Below are positions 28,779 to 36,882 of a stretch of 58,642 nucleotides of DNA, one piece after another. The notes below the pieces were generated by a model. The model saw only the letters and a list, made by a program, of their open reading frames with translations, was not told the origin of the DNA and did not search any database. Positions within the stretch are counted from its first letter, which is position 1. Every line of letters begins with the position of its first letter. The DNA comes from Corynebacterium sp. NML130628 (lineage in GTDB: Bacteria; Actinomycetota; Actinomycetes; Mycobacteriales; Mycobacteriaceae). The stretch is from contig NZ_MLAL01000006.1 in assembly GCF_001875665.1 (NCBI RefSeq), forward strand, positions 1 through 58,642. Reading direction: 5' to 3'. Both the position numbers and the translations under genes were made by a program.

Positions 28779-30011
28779 ATGGGTACTCTTCCTTCTGTCG
28801 GCGATCATCTGGCGCGCGTCTTAGCGACGGCGCGCCCCCGTATCCAACACGACGCATCATTAAGCGATTGTGTAGGCCAGGTGCTTGCAGCCGATGTCCA
28901 CGCACGGTTTCCGGTTCCGCCTTTTTCAAACTCTGCAGTCGACGGCTTCGTAGCCCACAAGGAGGATCTTTCCGGCGAAGGGCCATGGGTGCTGCCTGTA
29001 GCTGGTGAGATTGCCGCCGGGCATGAGGCAATCAACTGCCCACCCGGCTACGCGGTCCGCATCATGACTGGCGCACCGGTGCCTCCCCAAGAAGGCCTCC
29101 ATATCGTTCCGGTCGAGCAGACGAACATCCCCCGAGGCCCCCATCCTCTGCCCACAGAGGTGCAGATTACTACCGCAGACCTTTGGAGGTCCCACATACG
29201 CCACGCGGGTGAAAACGTTGGCGCAGGTGAGATCGTCGCGCGGAAAGGGACGCGGATTGATGCTGGTACGCTTGCCGCGCTTGTCGCAACGGGTGTGCGC
29301 ACAGTGGATGTGTTCGCGCGCCCGACTGTCGCGGTGGTCTCGACTGGCGACGAACTTGTCGCTTGGCCCGGCGACATTCACGGCGCGCAGATTCCAGATT
29401 CGAACCTGCCAATGGTGGCAACACTTCTGCGCGAAAGCGGCTACGCCAATGTGATCACGATGCACGCTGATGACGACACGCACTCGACGGAAGCACTGCT
29501 GGAGCGGGCGGCGGAGCAAGCTGACATCGTGGTCACCACAGGTGGCGTCAGCGCGGGGGCGTACGACGTGGTTCGCGCCATCACGGAATCCACACCGGAC
29601 ATGTGGTTCGGGCACGTGGCCCAGCGCCCAGGAAGCCCGCAAGGCGTGGGCCGTTGGTCCGGCGCTGCGTTCATCTGCCTACCCGGAAACCCTGTTGCTG
29701 CGTTTGTTTCGTGCGCGCTGTACGCGATCCCACTACTGCGCGCCACTGCTGGGGACAACACGCGCTGCACCGTGGACGAATGCGCTACGGCAATGGTGGA
29801 CGTCGATAAGCACTTTCCTGCTCCACGCGCTGAGCGGCATGTTTTCGTGCCTGTACGACTTCGCACAGAACGCGGAGCAGTCCGCGCTGAAGCGTTTGCC
29901 GGAGGACATGGTGGTTCTGGATTCGTGGCTTCCTTGCCTGCGGTCGATGGAATCGCTGTCCTTGCCCCCGGAACCGACGTCCCTGTCCGTGTCCCAGTGA
30001 TGCTGTTTTAG
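28779..30011 (+). CDS. moeA: Molybdopterin molybdotransferase MoeA (copy 1)
   Basis: Inserts molybdate into adenylylated molybdopterin. The 410-aa protein has the four MoeA domains: FSNSAVDGFV and AGEIAAGHE at the start, VRIMTGAPVP, then the MogA-like domain with VVSTGDEL, QIPDSNLPMV and VTTGGVSAGAYD, and CLPGNPVAAFVSC followed by the C-terminal beta barrel. It lies 6 nt after moaA. A second MoeA of 389 aa is encoded at 43233; the two are clearly different proteins, not a recent duplication. Confidence 0.95.
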   Translation: MGTLPSVGDHLARVLATARPRIQHDASLSDCVGQVLAADVHARFPVPPFSNSAVDGFVAHKEDLSGEGPWVLPVAGEIAAGHEAINCPPGYAVRIMTGAPVPPQEGLHIVPVEQTNIPRGPHPLPTEVQITTADLWRSHIRHAGENVGAGEIVARKGTRIDAGTLAALVATGVRTVDVFARPTVAVVSTGDELVAWPGDIHGAQIPDSNLPMVATLLRESGYANVITMHADDDTHSTEALLERAAEQADIVVTTGGVSAGAYDVVRAITESTPDMWFGHVAQRPGSPQGVGRWSGAAFICLPGNPVAAFVSCALYAIPLLRATAGDNTRCTVDECATAMVDVDKHFPAPRAERHVFVPVRLRTERGAVRAEAFAGGHGGSGFVASLPAVDGIAVLAPGTDVPVRVPVMLF

Positions 30012-30028
30012 GAATAGGAATACTCAAC

Positions 30029-30508
30029 ATGGAATTTACTCATCTCAATGCTGCTGGCCAGGCCTACATGGTTGATGTCACAGAGAAGCAACCAACCGTC
30101 CGGAATGCGACTGCGCAAGGCGAGGTCGCTTGCTCCCCTGAGGTGATGCAGGCGCTGCGCGAAGGCACTGTGCCCAAGGGCGACGTGTTGGCGGTTGCCC
30201 GCGTCGCAGGCATTTCAGCCGCGAAGCGCGTGCCAGACCTCCTCCCACTTGCGCACACAATTGGAGTGCACGGCTGCGCGGTCGACGTCGAACTTCGCGA
30301 TGACCATGTGTTTATCGAGGCCACGGTGCGCACTGCGGACCGGACTGGCGTCGAAATGGAAGCGCTCACCGCTGTCAGCGTTGCGGCGCTTGCCATCGTG
30401 GACATGGTGAAGGGTGTTGACCGTTCCGCATTTGTGCGCCGCATGGGGATCGTCGCAAAGTCTGGCGGCCGCTCCGGCGACTGGTCGCGAGAACTCCCCG
30501 AGGCATAG
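30029..30508 (+). CDS. moaC: Cyclic pyranopterin monophosphate synthase MoaC
   Basis: Converts 3',8-cH2GTP from MoaA into cyclic pyranopterin monophosphate. The 159-aa length is standard. KQPTVRNATAQGEV, LLPLAHTIG, RTGVEMEALTAVSVAAL and the active-site segment DMVKGVDR are conserved. AGGAAT precedes the ATG. It shares the transcript with moeA and mobA. Confidence 0.97.
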   Translation: MEFTHLNAAGQAYMVDVTEKQPTVRNATAQGEVACSPEVMQALREGTVPKGDVLAVARVAGISAAKRVPDLLPLAHTIGVHGCAVDVELRDDHVFIEATVRTADRTGVEMEALTAVSVAALAIVDMVKGVDRSAFVRRMGIVAKSGGRSGDWSRELPEA

Positions 30509-30509
30509 C

Positions 30510-31091
30510 ATGCAAGGCATGCGAGACGAGTGGGAGAATCTCGGCGTCATTGTGCTCGCTGGGGGACGATCGACACGGATGGGCGCCGATAAGGCCCAGG
30601 TGAAAGTGAATGGCACCCGCCTCGTTGATGCGGTGTGTTCCCTCATCCCGGGTGGGGTGCCGCGCATCGTTGTGAGCCCACAGCCACTCGGAGTGCCCAC
30701 CGTGAGTGAGGATCCGCCGTTCGGGGGTCCCGTCGCAGGGATTGCTGCAGGACTCTCACGTATCGACGCCCCCTTCGTCGCCGTCGTCTCCGTCGACGCA
30801 CCGCGCTCTCCTGAACTGATCCCGGTACTTGCCACGCCTGTCCGCGGCGGCGCGGACGTCGCGGTCGTCGAAGCTGCTGATGGCTACCTGCAACCGCTAT
30901 GTGCGGTGTGGAACCGTGCCTCATTGGAGGCGGCGCTCGATACCGTCGGCACGCGCGACATTCCCGCGAAGCGCCTCTTCGACGCGGTGAAATCCGTAGT
31001 CCGCGTCCAGGGCACAGGCGCTGAGCGCGACTACGATTCGCGCGAGGAACTCAACTCGCTCGGGGACGTTGAGTTCCCTTCTACCGAATAG
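30510..31091 (+). CDS. mobA: Molybdenum cofactor guanylyltransferase MobA
   Basis: Joins GMP to Mo-molybdopterin to make the MGD form used by NarG-type enzymes. The nucleotide-binding motif is VIVLAGGRSTRMGADKAQV and VVSVDAPRSPELI provides the metal-binding Asp. The start at 30510 (MQGMRDEW, 193 aa) is 1 nt after the moaC stop with GAGG upstream; ATG at 30519 is also possible. The gene ends 8 nt from the stop of the leftward moaB-like gene. Its presence fits the bis-MGD need of NarG in this window. Confidence 0.93.
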   Translation: MQGMRDEWENLGVIVLAGGRSTRMGADKAQVKVNGTRLVDAVCSLIPGGVPRIVVSPQPLGVPTVSEDPPFGGPVAGIAAGLSRIDAPFVAVVSVDAPRSPELIPVLATPVRGGADVAVVEAADGYLQPLCAVWNRASLEAALDTVGTRDIPAKRLFDAVKSVVRVQGTGAERDYDSREELNSLGDVEFPSTE

Positions 31092-31098
31092 CTCCTGC

Positions 31099-31587
31099 TT
31101 AGCGAACCCATTCTGTCAGACTCGGCCAGAGCGCGAGGATCACACCAAGGGTGTCGCTCACACCACCCCGTGAACTCGGGGTATTGACGATGAGGCTCGC
31201 GCCGGGTTCACGCGACGTAAGTCCAATCACGCCCCGACACAACCCGGCACGTGGGGAGTGTTCCAGCCCCGCGATGAGTACTTGCGTTTCGATGCCGTGG
31301 AGCCGTGTACTGATGAACTCCTCGGTGACTTCGGGGGTGAGATTGCGCGGCCCGAGTCCCGTACCGCCACAGGTGAGGATGAGTGAATTTCCACCTTCCA
31401 CCGCTTGTGCCATTGCATTCCGTAGCGCTTCATCACCTTCTGGAATGATGACGGGCTGCGCGACCTGAAATCCAGCTTCAGTGAGCAACCGGGTGGCTGC
31501 GGGGGATGCTTTGTCTTTTCGCTCGCCCCCGAAAACCCGGTCCGAAACGACGATAACGACCGCTGTGGGGGCCGTAGTTGTTTCCAT
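31099..31587 (-). CDS. MoaB/Mog-family molybdopterin adenylyltransferase (copy 1)
   Basis: A 162-aa MogA/MoaB-fold protein with VVIVVSDRVFGGERKDKA, LILTCGGTGLGPRNLTPE and NTPSSRGGVSDTL. Family members activate molybdopterin by adenylylation before MoeA acts. I chose the ATG at 31587 (METTTA), which has AAGGAA 8-9 nt upstream; a frame to 31668 extends through the promoter region. It faces narK across a divergent region. A second copy is at 44408. Confidence 0.9.
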   Translation of the reverse strand: METTTAPTAVVIVVSDRVFGGERKDKASPAATRLLTEAGFQVAQPVIIPEGDEALRNAMAQAVEGGNSLILTCGGTGLGPRNLTPEVTEEFISTRLHGIETQVLIAGLEHSPRAGLCRGVIGLTSREPGASLIVNTPSSRGGVSDTLGVILALWPSLTEWVR

Positions 31588-31802
31588 GAAGTGTTCCTTC
31601 CCTGCACAAACACAAGCATCTGTACAAATCGCCGAATTACGACACACATATGTTGCGTAATAATACACGGCTTTTCTCGTGGATAAGTTGATAGTAGCAG
31701 TTCACTGCCACTATCCTTAATAGTAGTTGCGGGTTTTTCTAACATTTTTATTCACCCGGAGCACATAGACCTTTATCGTATTTTTGAAGAGGATTTCACT
31801 CC
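31588..31802. promoter_or_regulatory. Divergent moaB-narK regulatory region with two candidate operators
   Basis: Both promoters of the nitrate-related divergent pair lie here. At 31690-31715 an inverted repeat has 11-nt arms (GATAGTAGCAG and CTGCCACTATC, one mismatch) around TTCA, and a half-site-like TAATAGTAGTTGC follows at 31719-31731. At 31637-31660 a second imperfect palindrome runs from TTACG to CGTAA. On the minus strand TATTAT (31663-31668) may be a -10 for moaB. A purine-rich AGAGGA at 31788-31793 is the narK ribosome-binding site. Confidence 0.6.
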
Positions 31803-33092
31803 ATATCCAAGCTCGACACCTCCCAACGGGTACTCACCGGTTGGGATGCTGAAGATCCGGAAAAATGGGACGCCGGCATTGCATGGCGCACCCTTTGGAT
31901 CACCACAATTTCGATGTTCTTCGGGTTCGTCACCTGGTACATCGTTGCGGCAGTGGCACCCCGGCTCAACGAGATCGGTTTTGATCTCACTGCTGCCCAG
32001 CTCTACTGGCTCACTGCAATTCCTGGTCTGGCTGCTGGTATCTTCCGCCTGATTTGGATGTTCCTGCCACCGATCCTCGGCACGCGAAAGCTCATTACGC
32101 TTTCGACCGCGCTCTTCCTTATCCCCCTCGTTGGCTGGTACTTTGCAGTCCAGAGTCCTGAGACTTCATACGGGACGCTTTTGGCTTTGTCCTTCATGGC
32201 AGGTATCGGCGGCGGCATCTTCTCGGGCTTCATGCCATCAACGGGATACTTCTTCCCGAAAGCAAAGTCGGGCACCGCGCTCGGCCTCCAGGCTGGTTTG
32301 GGGAACCTCGGTATGTCCTTCGTGCTGCTGCTCGCGCCGTGGCTCATCAGCATCACGATGATCGGCACGATCGAAGCTTCGGATGGTTCGGGTACCGCAA
32401 TTAACGTGCACAACGTTCCGGCCTTCTTTGTTCCTTGGGTTGCCATCATGGTCATCGTGTCCTGGTTGACGCTCAAGGACGTTCCGGTGAAGGCAAACTT
32501 CCGCCAGCAGATCGATATTTTCGGCAATAAGAACACCTGGATCCTCACCATTATTTACGTGATGACATTCGGCGCCCTCGCCGGGTTCGGCGCACAGCTC
32601 GCACTGTTGATGAAGAACTCCTTCGGCGAAAACGCCACGAAACTGCTCGGGTGGGCATTCATGTACGCGCTGCTCGGCGCCTTAGTTCGCGCATTGTGGG
32701 GCCCACTGTGCGACAAGTTCGGTGGCGCAATCTGGACCTTTGTCGCTGGTGTTGGCATGACTATTACCACTGCAATTGCCGCAGTATTCCTCGCCCGTGG
32801 TGGTGACGCCGCGGCACCGTTCTTCTACACCATGCTGGCCATGTCTGTCTTTGCTGGCATCGGTAACGCCGGCACGTTCAAGCAGATGCCAATGATTTTG
32901 CCGAAGCGCCAGGCAGGCGGTGTCATCGGGTTTACCGGCGCGATCGCCGCGTTCGGACCGTTCATCGTCGGCGTGCTGCTCACGCTGATGAGCGCACCAA
33001 CGTTCTTCTGGGGATGCGTGGTCTACTTCATCTTCGCTACGGCACTCGCATGGATCTACTACGCCCGTCCGAACGCTCCGTTCCCTGGCTAA
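31803..33092 (+). CDS. narK: Nitrate/nitrite transporter NarK, probable ATA start
   Basis: A 429-aa MFS transporter with 12 helices. The two nitrate signatures are visible: GIGGGIFSGFMPSTGYFFP with GLQAGLGNLGMS, and FAGIGNAGTFKQMP with GVIGFTGAIAAFGPF. The first ATG in frame is at 31914, but it lies inside the first helix and would remove the cytosolic N-terminus with its WD-x-E-x-x-x-W residues. The frame is open upstream to 31788 and has no ATG, GTG, TTG or CTG there. ATA at 31803 encodes the first residue of I/M-S-K-L-D-T and has AGAGGA 9 nt upstream, so it is the most likely start. First gene before narGHJI. Confidence 0.88.
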   Translation: MSKLDTSQRVLTGWDAEDPEKWDAGIAWRTLWITTISMFFGFVTWYIVAAVAPRLNEIGFDLTAAQLYWLTAIPGLAAGIFRLIWMFLPPILGTRKLITLSTALFLIPLVGWYFAVQSPETSYGTLLALSFMAGIGGGIFSGFMPSTGYFFPKAKSGTALGLQAGLGNLGMSFVLLLAPWLISITMIGTIEASDGSGTAINVHNVPAFFVPWVAIMVIVSWLTLKDVPVKANFRQQIDIFGNKNTWILTIIYVMTFGALAGFGAQLALLMKNSFGENATKLLGWAFMYALLGALVRALWGPLCDKFGGAIWTFVAGVGMTITTAIAAVFLARGGDAAAPFFYTMLAMSVFAGIGNAGTFKQMPMILPKRQAGGVIGFTGAIAAFGPFIVGVLLTLMSAPTFFWGCVVYFIFATALAWIYYARPNAPFPG

Positions 33093-33147
33093 CACCCATT
33101 TCATTCACGACCCCGTTTTTCACTTTCATTCAAGGAGATTGTGAACC

Positions 33148-36100
33148 ATGACTGATACGACACAGTCCAACCCGCTGTTTAAACTCGGTGGGTTCGTTCG
33201 CAAAGGCGACGTTACGCCTTCCGGCCAGCAAATTTTCCTCGAAGGTGGCCGCCAAGCCGACGTGTTCTACCGCAACCGTTGGTCCTTCGACAAGATGGTG
33301 CGCTCCACACACGGTGTAAACTGCACCGGTTCCTGTTCTTGGAAGGTCTACGTCAAAGATGGCGTCATCACCTGGGAATCCCAGGCCGTTGACTACCCGA
33401 CTACCGGCCCTGACTTCCCGGAGTATGAACCGCGAGGGTGCCCGCGTGGCGCATCCTTTTCCTGGTACACCTACTCGCCTACGCGCATCCGATACCCGTA
33501 TGTACGCAGCGCGCTGCTTGAGATGTACCGCCACGAAAAGAAGCAGCACGACGGCGACCCAGTACTCGCCTGGCGTGCGATTCAGGAAGACCCAGTCAAG
33601 CGTCGTGCTTACGTAGGTGCCCGTGGCAAGGGTGGCCTGGTGCGCGTTGCCTACGAAGAAGCCGTCGAGATCGCCGCAGCAGCACACGTTTACACGATCA
33701 AGCAGTGGGGCCCGGACCGCATTGCAGGTTTCACAGTGATTCCCGCGATGAGCCAGGTTTCGTACTCTGCTGGCACCCGTTTCCTGGGGCTTATTGGCGG
33801 CGCGATGTTGTCCTTCTACGACTGGTATGCGGACCTCCCTCCTGCCTCCCCGCAGACGTTCGGTGATCAGACTGACGTGCCAGAGTCCGGCGACTGGTTT
33901 AACTCTTCCTACCTGATGATGTGGGGCTCGAACATCCCGGTGACCCGTACTCCGGACTCCCACTTCATGACTGAGGTGCGGTACAAGGGCACGAAGATCG
34001 TCGTGGTCTCCCCGGACTACAACGATGCTGCGAAGTTCGCCGACGAATGGATGCGCATGTCGCCGGGTACCGATGGCGCACTTGCCTTCGCGATGGGCCA
34101 CGTCATTTTGAGCAAGTTCCACGTTGCGCAGCAGCCGCAGTACTTCATGGACTACATGCTCAAGTACACGGATGCGCCCTTCCTGGTGGAGCTCGATCAG
34201 CTCGAGGACGGGACGTTCGCTCCCGGAAAGTTCCTCACCGCAGACAAGCTTGACGACGCCTCCCTGGCCAGCAGCGATAACGCTCAGTACCGCCTGCTCA
34301 ACATCGAAGCGGACGGCACCGTTGTCGACCCAGGTGGCACCATCGCTGACCACTACAAGACCGAAGTCGGCAAGTGGAATCTCCGGCATGACAACGCCAA
34401 CCCGGTGATGTCGATGGCAGACACCGACTCCTACGGCACCGCCGAAGTGTGCTTCCCACGCTTCGATATGGATGCCTCTCGCGAAGCTTTGGACTCGGAC
34501 GGCCCTATCGGCGCTGGCGTATACCGCCGCGGTGTCCCGGTACGCGAGGTAGCGGGCCGTACCGTCACCACGGTGTACGACATCATGCTGGCGCACTACG
34601 GCGTGAACCGGCCGTCGCTGCAGCTGCCAGGCTCCTGGCCGGCTGACTTTAACGACGCCTCCGAGGTTGGCACCCCCGCATGGGCAGAAGAGCTGTCCAA
34701 TGTTCCTGTCGCACAGATCGAACGCATCGCCACCGAGTTTGCGCAGAACGCGCTGGATTCGAAGGGCCGCTCCCAGATCATCATGGGCGCCGGGGTGAAC
34801 CACTACGTTCACGCGGACTCCATCTACCGCACTTTCCTTGCGCTGACTTCCATGTGTGGCACCCAGGGCGTCAACGGTGGTGGTTGGGCGCACTACGTGG
34901 GCCAGGAGAAGCTGCGCCCGCAGTCGGGCTGGAGCCAGTACGCGTTCGCGAATGACTGGAACCGCCCACCGCGTCACATGATCAGTACCGGTTTCTACTA
35001 TCTGACCACGTCCCAGTGGCGTTACGACAATTCAAAGGCCTCAAGGATGGCCTCGCCGTTGGCACGTACGGGCGCGTCGGAAGATAAGTTCTTGTCGGAG
35101 ACGCTGGTTGAAGCCATGAAGCGTGGCTGGATGCCGTCGTACCCGCAGTTCAACCGCAACCCTCTACTGCTTGCTGAGCAGGCGAAGGAAGCGGGCATGG
35201 ATGTGAAGGACTACGTTGTCGACCAGCTGGAGTCAGATCAGATGGAGTTCGCTGCTGAGGATCCGGATGCTCCAGAAAACTGGCCACGCATTTTGCTCAA
35301 CTGGCGTACGAACCTGATGGGTTCTTCGGCGAAGGGCACGGAATACTTCCTGCGCCACATGTTGGGTGTCGATTCGGATGTCTCCGCGGAAGAGCTGACC
35401 GAGGGTGAGCGTCCGAAGTCGATTCGTTGGCGCGAAGAGGCACCGATCGGCAAGCTCGACCTGATGATGACGACGGACTTCCGTAACACTTCTACCACCC
35501 TGGTGTCTGACATCGTCTTCCCAGCGGCCACCTGGTACGAGAAGAACGATTTGTCCACGACCGACATGCACCCGTTCATCCATACCTTTAATGCTGCGAT
35601 CAACCCGCCATGGGAGGCCCGTAGCGACTGGGAAATCTTCCGCGATATGTCCGACGCTGTCTCCCGCATGGCCGGCAAGTGGCTCGGCGTACAGACGGAC
35701 ATCGTTACCGCGCCGATCTCACACGATGCGCCGGATGAGATCAACCCGAACATGGCGAACGGCGTCGTACCGGACGTCAAAGAAGTTGGCATGGTGCCGG
35801 GCCAGACGATGCCGAAGCTGGTCCCAGTTGAACGTGACTACACCAAGGTGTTCGAGAAGTGGATGTCCTTTGGTCCGCTGACTGAGAAGGCTGGCACCAA
35901 CGTGCACGGCACACCGTTTAACGTCGAGAAGCAGGTTGGTGAGCTCTTCGGCATGAACGGTGTCGCTGAGACAGCTTCCGCAGGCGACCGCCCAGCACTG
36001 AACTCTGCGGTGAAGGCCGCGCAGGCGATCCTGCACCTGTCTGGCGTGTCCAATGGTGAGGTTGCGCGCAACGGCTTCGAGAACCTGGGCAAGATGCTCG

Positions 36101-36882
36101 GCTCTGACACAAGCGAGTTCTGGGAGGGTACCGAGGACGCCCAGATCGTGTGGGACAAGGTCAAGGAACGCCCGCAAGAAGTCATCACCTCGCCAGAGTG
36201 GTCCGGCGACAAGCGCGATGGGCGTCGCTACACTGCGTTCTCGCTGAACCTCGCAATGGACAAGCCCTGGAATACGCTATCCGGCCGTATGCACTACTTC
36301 ATTGACCACGACTGGTTCATTGACTACGGCGAGCAGCTTCCGGTGTTCAAGCCACCGCTTGACCGCATGCGTCTCAACGGTGAGACCCGCCCGGGCGAGA
36401 CCCTCAAGGGCGAGGACGGTAATCCAGAGATCACGGTGCGCTACCTCACCCCGCACAATAAGTGGTCGATTCACTCGCAGTACTTCGACAACCTGCACGT
36501 CCTCTCCATCTCCCGCGGTGGCCAGGTTGTCTGGATGTCGGATGCGGATGCTCAGAAGATCGGCGTCAAGGACAACGAGTGGGTTGAACTCTACAACCGC
36601 AACGGTGTTGTCTCAGCGCGTGCTGTGGTCACCCACCGCATTCCAGAAGGAACGGTCATCATGAACCACGCGCAGGAACGCACAGTGGGTACACCACTGA
36701 ACGAGCGATCCGGCCGACGTGGCGGCACGCACAACTCGCTGACCCGCATCACTATTAAGCCACTGCATGTGGCTGGTGGCTACGGCCACTTGACCTACGG
36801 ATTCAACTACATCGGCCCAACCGGCAACAACCGCGACGAGGTTACCCGCATCCGTCGTCGCTCCCAGGAGGTGCAGTACTAA
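33148..36882 (+). CDS. narG: Respiratory nitrate reductase alpha subunit NarG
   Basis: The catalytic subunit (1244 aa) that binds bis-MGD and reduces nitrate to nitrite on the cytoplasmic face. The FS0 cluster ligands are H55, C59, C63 and C98 in HGVNCTGSC and EPRGCPRG, offset by five from the E. coli numbering. SFYDWYADLPPASPQ contains the expected molybdenum-ligand Asp, and MMWGSNIPVTRTPDSHF binds the cofactor. There is no Tat signal, as expected for NarG. AAGGAG precedes the ATG. narH follows with a one-base TAATG overlap. Confidence 0.98.
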   Translation: MTDTTQSNPLFKLGGFVRKGDVTPSGQQIFLEGGRQADVFYRNRWSFDKMVRSTHGVNCTGSCSWKVYVKDGVITWESQAVDYPTTGPDFPEYEPRGCPRGASFSWYTYSPTRIRYPYVRSALLEMYRHEKKQHDGDPVLAWRAIQEDPVKRRAYVGARGKGGLVRVAYEEAVEIAAAAHVYTIKQWGPDRIAGFTVIPAMSQVSYSAGTRFLGLIGGAMLSFYDWYADLPPASPQTFGDQTDVPESGDWFNSSYLMMWGSNIPVTRTPDSHFMTEVRYKGTKIVVVSPDYNDAAKFADEWMRMSPGTDGALAFAMGHVILSKFHVAQQPQYFMDYMLKYTDAPFLVELDQLEDGTFAPGKFLTADKLDDASLASSDNAQYRLLNIEADGTVVDPGGTIADHYKTEVGKWNLRHDNANPVMSMADTDSYGTAEVCFPRFDMDASREALDSDGPIGAGVYRRGVPVREVAGRTVTTVYDIMLAHYGVNRPSLQLPGSWPADFNDASEVGTPAWAEELSNVPVAQIERIATEFAQNALDSKGRSQIIMGAGVNHYVHADSIYRTFLALTSMCGTQGVNGGGWAHYVGQEKLRPQSGWSQYAFANDWNRPPRHMISTGFYYLTTSQWRYDNSKASRMASPLARTGASEDKFLSETLVEAMKRGWMPSYPQFNRNPLLLAEQAKEAGMDVKDYVVDQLESDQMEFAAEDPDAPENWPRILLNWRTNLMGSSAKGTEYFLRHMLGVDSDVSAEELTEGERPKSIRWREEAPIGKLDLMMTTDFRNTSTTLVSDIVFPAATWYEKNDLSTTDMHPFIHTFNAAINPPWEARSDWEIFRDMSDAVSRMAGKWLGVQTDIVTAPISHDAPDEINPNMANGVVPDVKEVGMVPGQTMPKLVPVERDYTKVFEKWMSFGPLTEKAGTNVHGTPFNVEKQVGELFGMNGVAETASAGDRPALNSAVKAAQAILHLSGVSNGEVARNGFENLGKMLGSDTSEFWEGTEDAQIVWDKVKERPQEVITSPEWSGDKRDGRRYTAFSLNLAMDKPWNTLSGRMHYFIDHDWFIDYGEQLPVFKPPLDRMRLNGETRPGETLKGEDGNPEITVRYLTPHNKWSIHSQYFDNLHVLSISRGGQVVWMSDADAQKIGVKDNEWVELYNRNGVVSARAVVTHRIPEGTVIMNHAQERTVGTPLNERSGRRGGTHNSLTRITIKPLHVAGGYGHLTYGFNYIGPTGNNRDEVTRIRRRSQEVQY

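Noticed and set aside
33130..34977. A 615-codon minus-strand open frame opposite narG
   Set aside because: Antisense to NarG, low-complexity and without known motifs; no ribosome-binding site.
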